Source of the DNA: Bacteroidetes bacterium GWF2_33_38
Lineage (GTDB): Bacteria; Bacteroidota; Bacteroidia; Bacteroidales; GWF2-33-38
Assembly: GCA_001769505.1 (NCBI GenBank)
Contig: MEOF01000050.1
Span: 1 to 64,000, forward strand
Reading direction: 5' to 3'
DNA length: 64,000 nucleotides
Part shown: piece by piece, positions 63,201 through 64,000 of the stretch
Layout of the letters: every line of letters begins with the position of its first letter
Position numbering within the stretch: position 1 is the stretch's first letter
The notes under the pieces: model-generated
Seen by the model: the letters and a program-made list of their open reading frames with translations, nothing else
Told to the model about the DNA's origin: nothing
Database searches by the model: none
Made by a program: the position numbers and the translations under genes

Positions 63201-64000
63201 ATATCAGGTAAATGAAGTGTTAACACATCTCCATTATTATCTAAAACAGCATTTGAAGCATCCATTACTCCGAGTGCATTATTTGGATTAGTAACACCTG
63301 AATTAGTTTGAGAATCTGCATCATCACTAATTGCAATAGCTCCAATACATTCAATATCATAAACATCGCTCACTCCATTTCCATTAACGTCAACAAAATT
63401 GTCAACTTTACCATCGCCATCAATATCAACGCCTCCTGCTTCAACTAAATCGGGGATTCCATCATTGTCTGAATCTAAATCGATACCATCAATGATTCCA
63501 TCACTGTCGGTATCTGCCATACCCTCGACAATATCTGAAATACCATCGTTGTCATCGTCTAAATCAGCGGAATTAAAAATGCCATCACTATCGGTATCTC
63601 CTGCTTCACGCCAGTCTCTATCAGCTCCGGGAGTAATTACATCGGGAAAATCAGTCGCAAGCTCGCTTCCGTCAGTTGGGTCAAACCCAACAACATCATC
63701 GAAATTATCATCTAATCCATCGTTATCAGCGTCTGAACCAGCTGCAAGTGTTTCTGCAGTTCCATCTCCATTTGTATCATATCCTTCAACTGCATCTATT
63801 ATAGCGTCATTATCGGAGTCCAAATCCATAAAATCAGAAGTTCCATCTCCATCGGTATCTTCAGGAGTGAGTCCACCAGCTTCATAAGCATTATCAATTC
63901 CATCTCCATCTGCATCGGCATTGGCAGGAGAAATGTATCCGACAGTTGCTTGTGCTTCTACATTATCAATGATACCATCGTTGTCAGAATCAATATCATA
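60284..64000 (-). CDS. Giant thrombospondin-type-3-repeat T9SS cargo (5' end outside window)
   Basis: At least 1238 residues are encoded; the frame is open to the right edge, so the N-terminus is missing. Most of it is calcium-binding TSP3 repeats (DSDNDGIPDLVEA-type, with DxDxDG). Around 62900-63350 there is a non-repeat domain (VMIVSAGGPGAVVPGYIVEQ, QYIRFTRTAGNKRNLGIDA) that resembles a discoidin/F5-8-type carbohydrate-binding domain. The C-terminus has an FN3-like part (LIDFEDIATIDGAGNS) and a type A T9SS sorting domain (LFPNPVESGE, LDIYGKEVYSK, GIYLVIGTSDNKIYSKKLIIK). It is exported through the T9SS and fixed to, or released from, the surface. TSP3 stalks need calcium. Confidence 0.9.
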   Translation of the reverse strand, partial: YDIDSDNDGIIDNVEAQATVGYISPANADADGDGIDNAYEAGGLTPEDTDGDGTSDFMDLDSDNDAIIDAVEGYDTNGDGTAETLAAGSDADNDGLDDNFDDVVGFDPTDGSELATDFPDVITPGADRDWREAGDTDSDGIFNSADLDDDNDGISDIVEGMADTDSDGIIDGIDLDSDNDGIPDLVEAGGVDIDGDGKVDNFVDVNGNGVSDVYDIECIGAIAISDDADSQTNSGVTNPNNALGVMDASNAVLDNNGDVLTLHLPDILPINTIVSIRSVMIVSAGGPGAVVPGYIVEQSLDGTSWSNSSARTNNNTTAATSTYTILLENAQYIRFTRTAGNKRNLGIDAIWYSITQIATCGGTLGTAIPNLDSDADGVKNSIDLDSDNDGLTDIIEASGIDADNDGKVDAFTDTDNDGYSDNYDGDVGNDGTSENSANALLLTGIDAGSDGIPDSYPNANFDSDSKPDFIDVDTDNDGVNDAFETTTATFKDGLDTDGDGIDDAFETAFNTYLDSDGDGLFDVYDIDSDNDGSPEYIEGFGTAPTGIDADSDGIDNRFDVTLTGGTDADSDGIDDNANPADSDNDGIYNTSDADSDDDGIIDIIESQTSAGYVAPTGTDTDNDGLDDGYDSDNGGITISPIDTDSDGTNDYLDTDSDGDGLSDTKETTSSISSGTDTDNDGIDDNFDAVVGFSVDNGGDIPTNFPNLDLPLTPELDWREAKDSDADGLANSLDVDDDNDGILDINEGAGDTDSDGIMDSVDLDGDNDGIPDLVEASGVDTDGDGIVDNLTDTDGDGLVDIYDTDNGGDNITNSDFDGDGIFNIYDLDSDADGIPDIVEAIGTDANNNAKVDFFTDANNNGYHDSYEGLTSLTITGADTDANGIPNTYPNANTDGTGSLNFLDIDADDDGITDNTEYRASTSYVAPSNSDDNSNGIDNSYDNAAKAIVTVNDTDADGIPDFRDDDSDGDGTNDIIEGHDTNGDGVVNGSDSPNANTGLPTGIDSDNDGLDDGFDNNIGIKLATNSGMTPLFHPNVTSPTTELDWRKDPADILPIELISFNASVNFQNVDLTWTTASEHNNDYFVVQRTQNLIDFEDIATIDGAGNSNEMLNYSATDESPLEGTSYYMLKQVDFDGKFTFSEYVAVTFENKSEINVRLFPNPVESGETVFFEFAGLQEEKEVLVVVLDIYGKEVYSKVNILGCCENALVAIDTQNKLAPGIYLVIGTSDNKIYSKKLIIK

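Overview
The window reads as chromosomal DNA of a member of the Bacteroidota. The evidence is AT-rich DNA, type IX secretion (T9SS) proteins with both sorting-tail classes, PorP/SprF-like and PorE-like partners, promoters of the TTTG-N20-TAnnTTTG kind, no purine-rich ribosome sites, and the classical Bacteroidota division/cell-wall cluster. Three ice-binding-like (DUF3494) domains make a cold or marine origin plausible, but that is inference.

Layout. (1) 0.2-8.1 kb, minus strand: a T9SS surface module with a DUF3494 lipoprotein, a 1267-residue repeat adhesin with a type B sorting tail, a PorP/SprF-like outer-membrane protein and a PorE-like OmpA protein. (2) 8.6-17.4 kb, minus strand: two phosphorelay operons (hybrid kinase, HPt and three receiver proteins; then CHASE3 kinase, receiver and receiver-PP2C phosphatase) and a CsbD-like stress gene. 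(3) 17.6-20.2 kb: an L,D-transpeptidase, then a remnant-rich island next to tRNA-Ser(GCU) carrying an orphan caspase-like protein. (4) 20.2-27.2 kb: M64 peptidase, MscS channel, TsaC, two glycosyltransferases, DapD and a threonine dehydratase-like enzyme. (5) 27.2-43.2 kb, minus strand: mraZ-rsmH-ftsL-ftsI-murE-mraY-murD-ftsW-murG-murC-ftsQ-ftsA-ftsZ-yqeY, with four phased MraZ boxes in front of mraZ. (6) 43.4-51 kb: glycine-lipid acyltransferase pair, second L,D-transpeptidase, a lipoprotein, DnaB, a secreted protein of uncertain function and a pentapeptide-repeat protein. (7) 51-59 kb, minus strand: a sulfur operon with PsrABC-like molybdoenzyme, split YeeE/YedE transporter, three rhodaneses and a four-helix-bundle protein. 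(8) 59.2-64 kb: an Omp28-like lipoprotein and a giant thrombospondin-type-3-repeat T9SS cargo that runs off the right edge.

The two most notable signals are not ordinary genes. First, four upstream regions (8119-8187, 13260-13328, 16917-16985, 17428-17496) share a promoter module of exactly 69 nt, running from AATGTRTGAAT to CTTTG. It links the ice-binding lipoprotein, both phosphorelay operons and the CsbD gene into one apparent stress regulon. Second, all three exported rhodaneses of the sulfur operon end in the same tail, VQGGCS, after a Ser/Lys-rich linker, and one of them has lost its catalytic cysteine. This suggests a C-terminal cysteine used as a sulfur carrier or processing signal. 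A third candidate is the lone caspase-like protein in the tRNA-Ser island.
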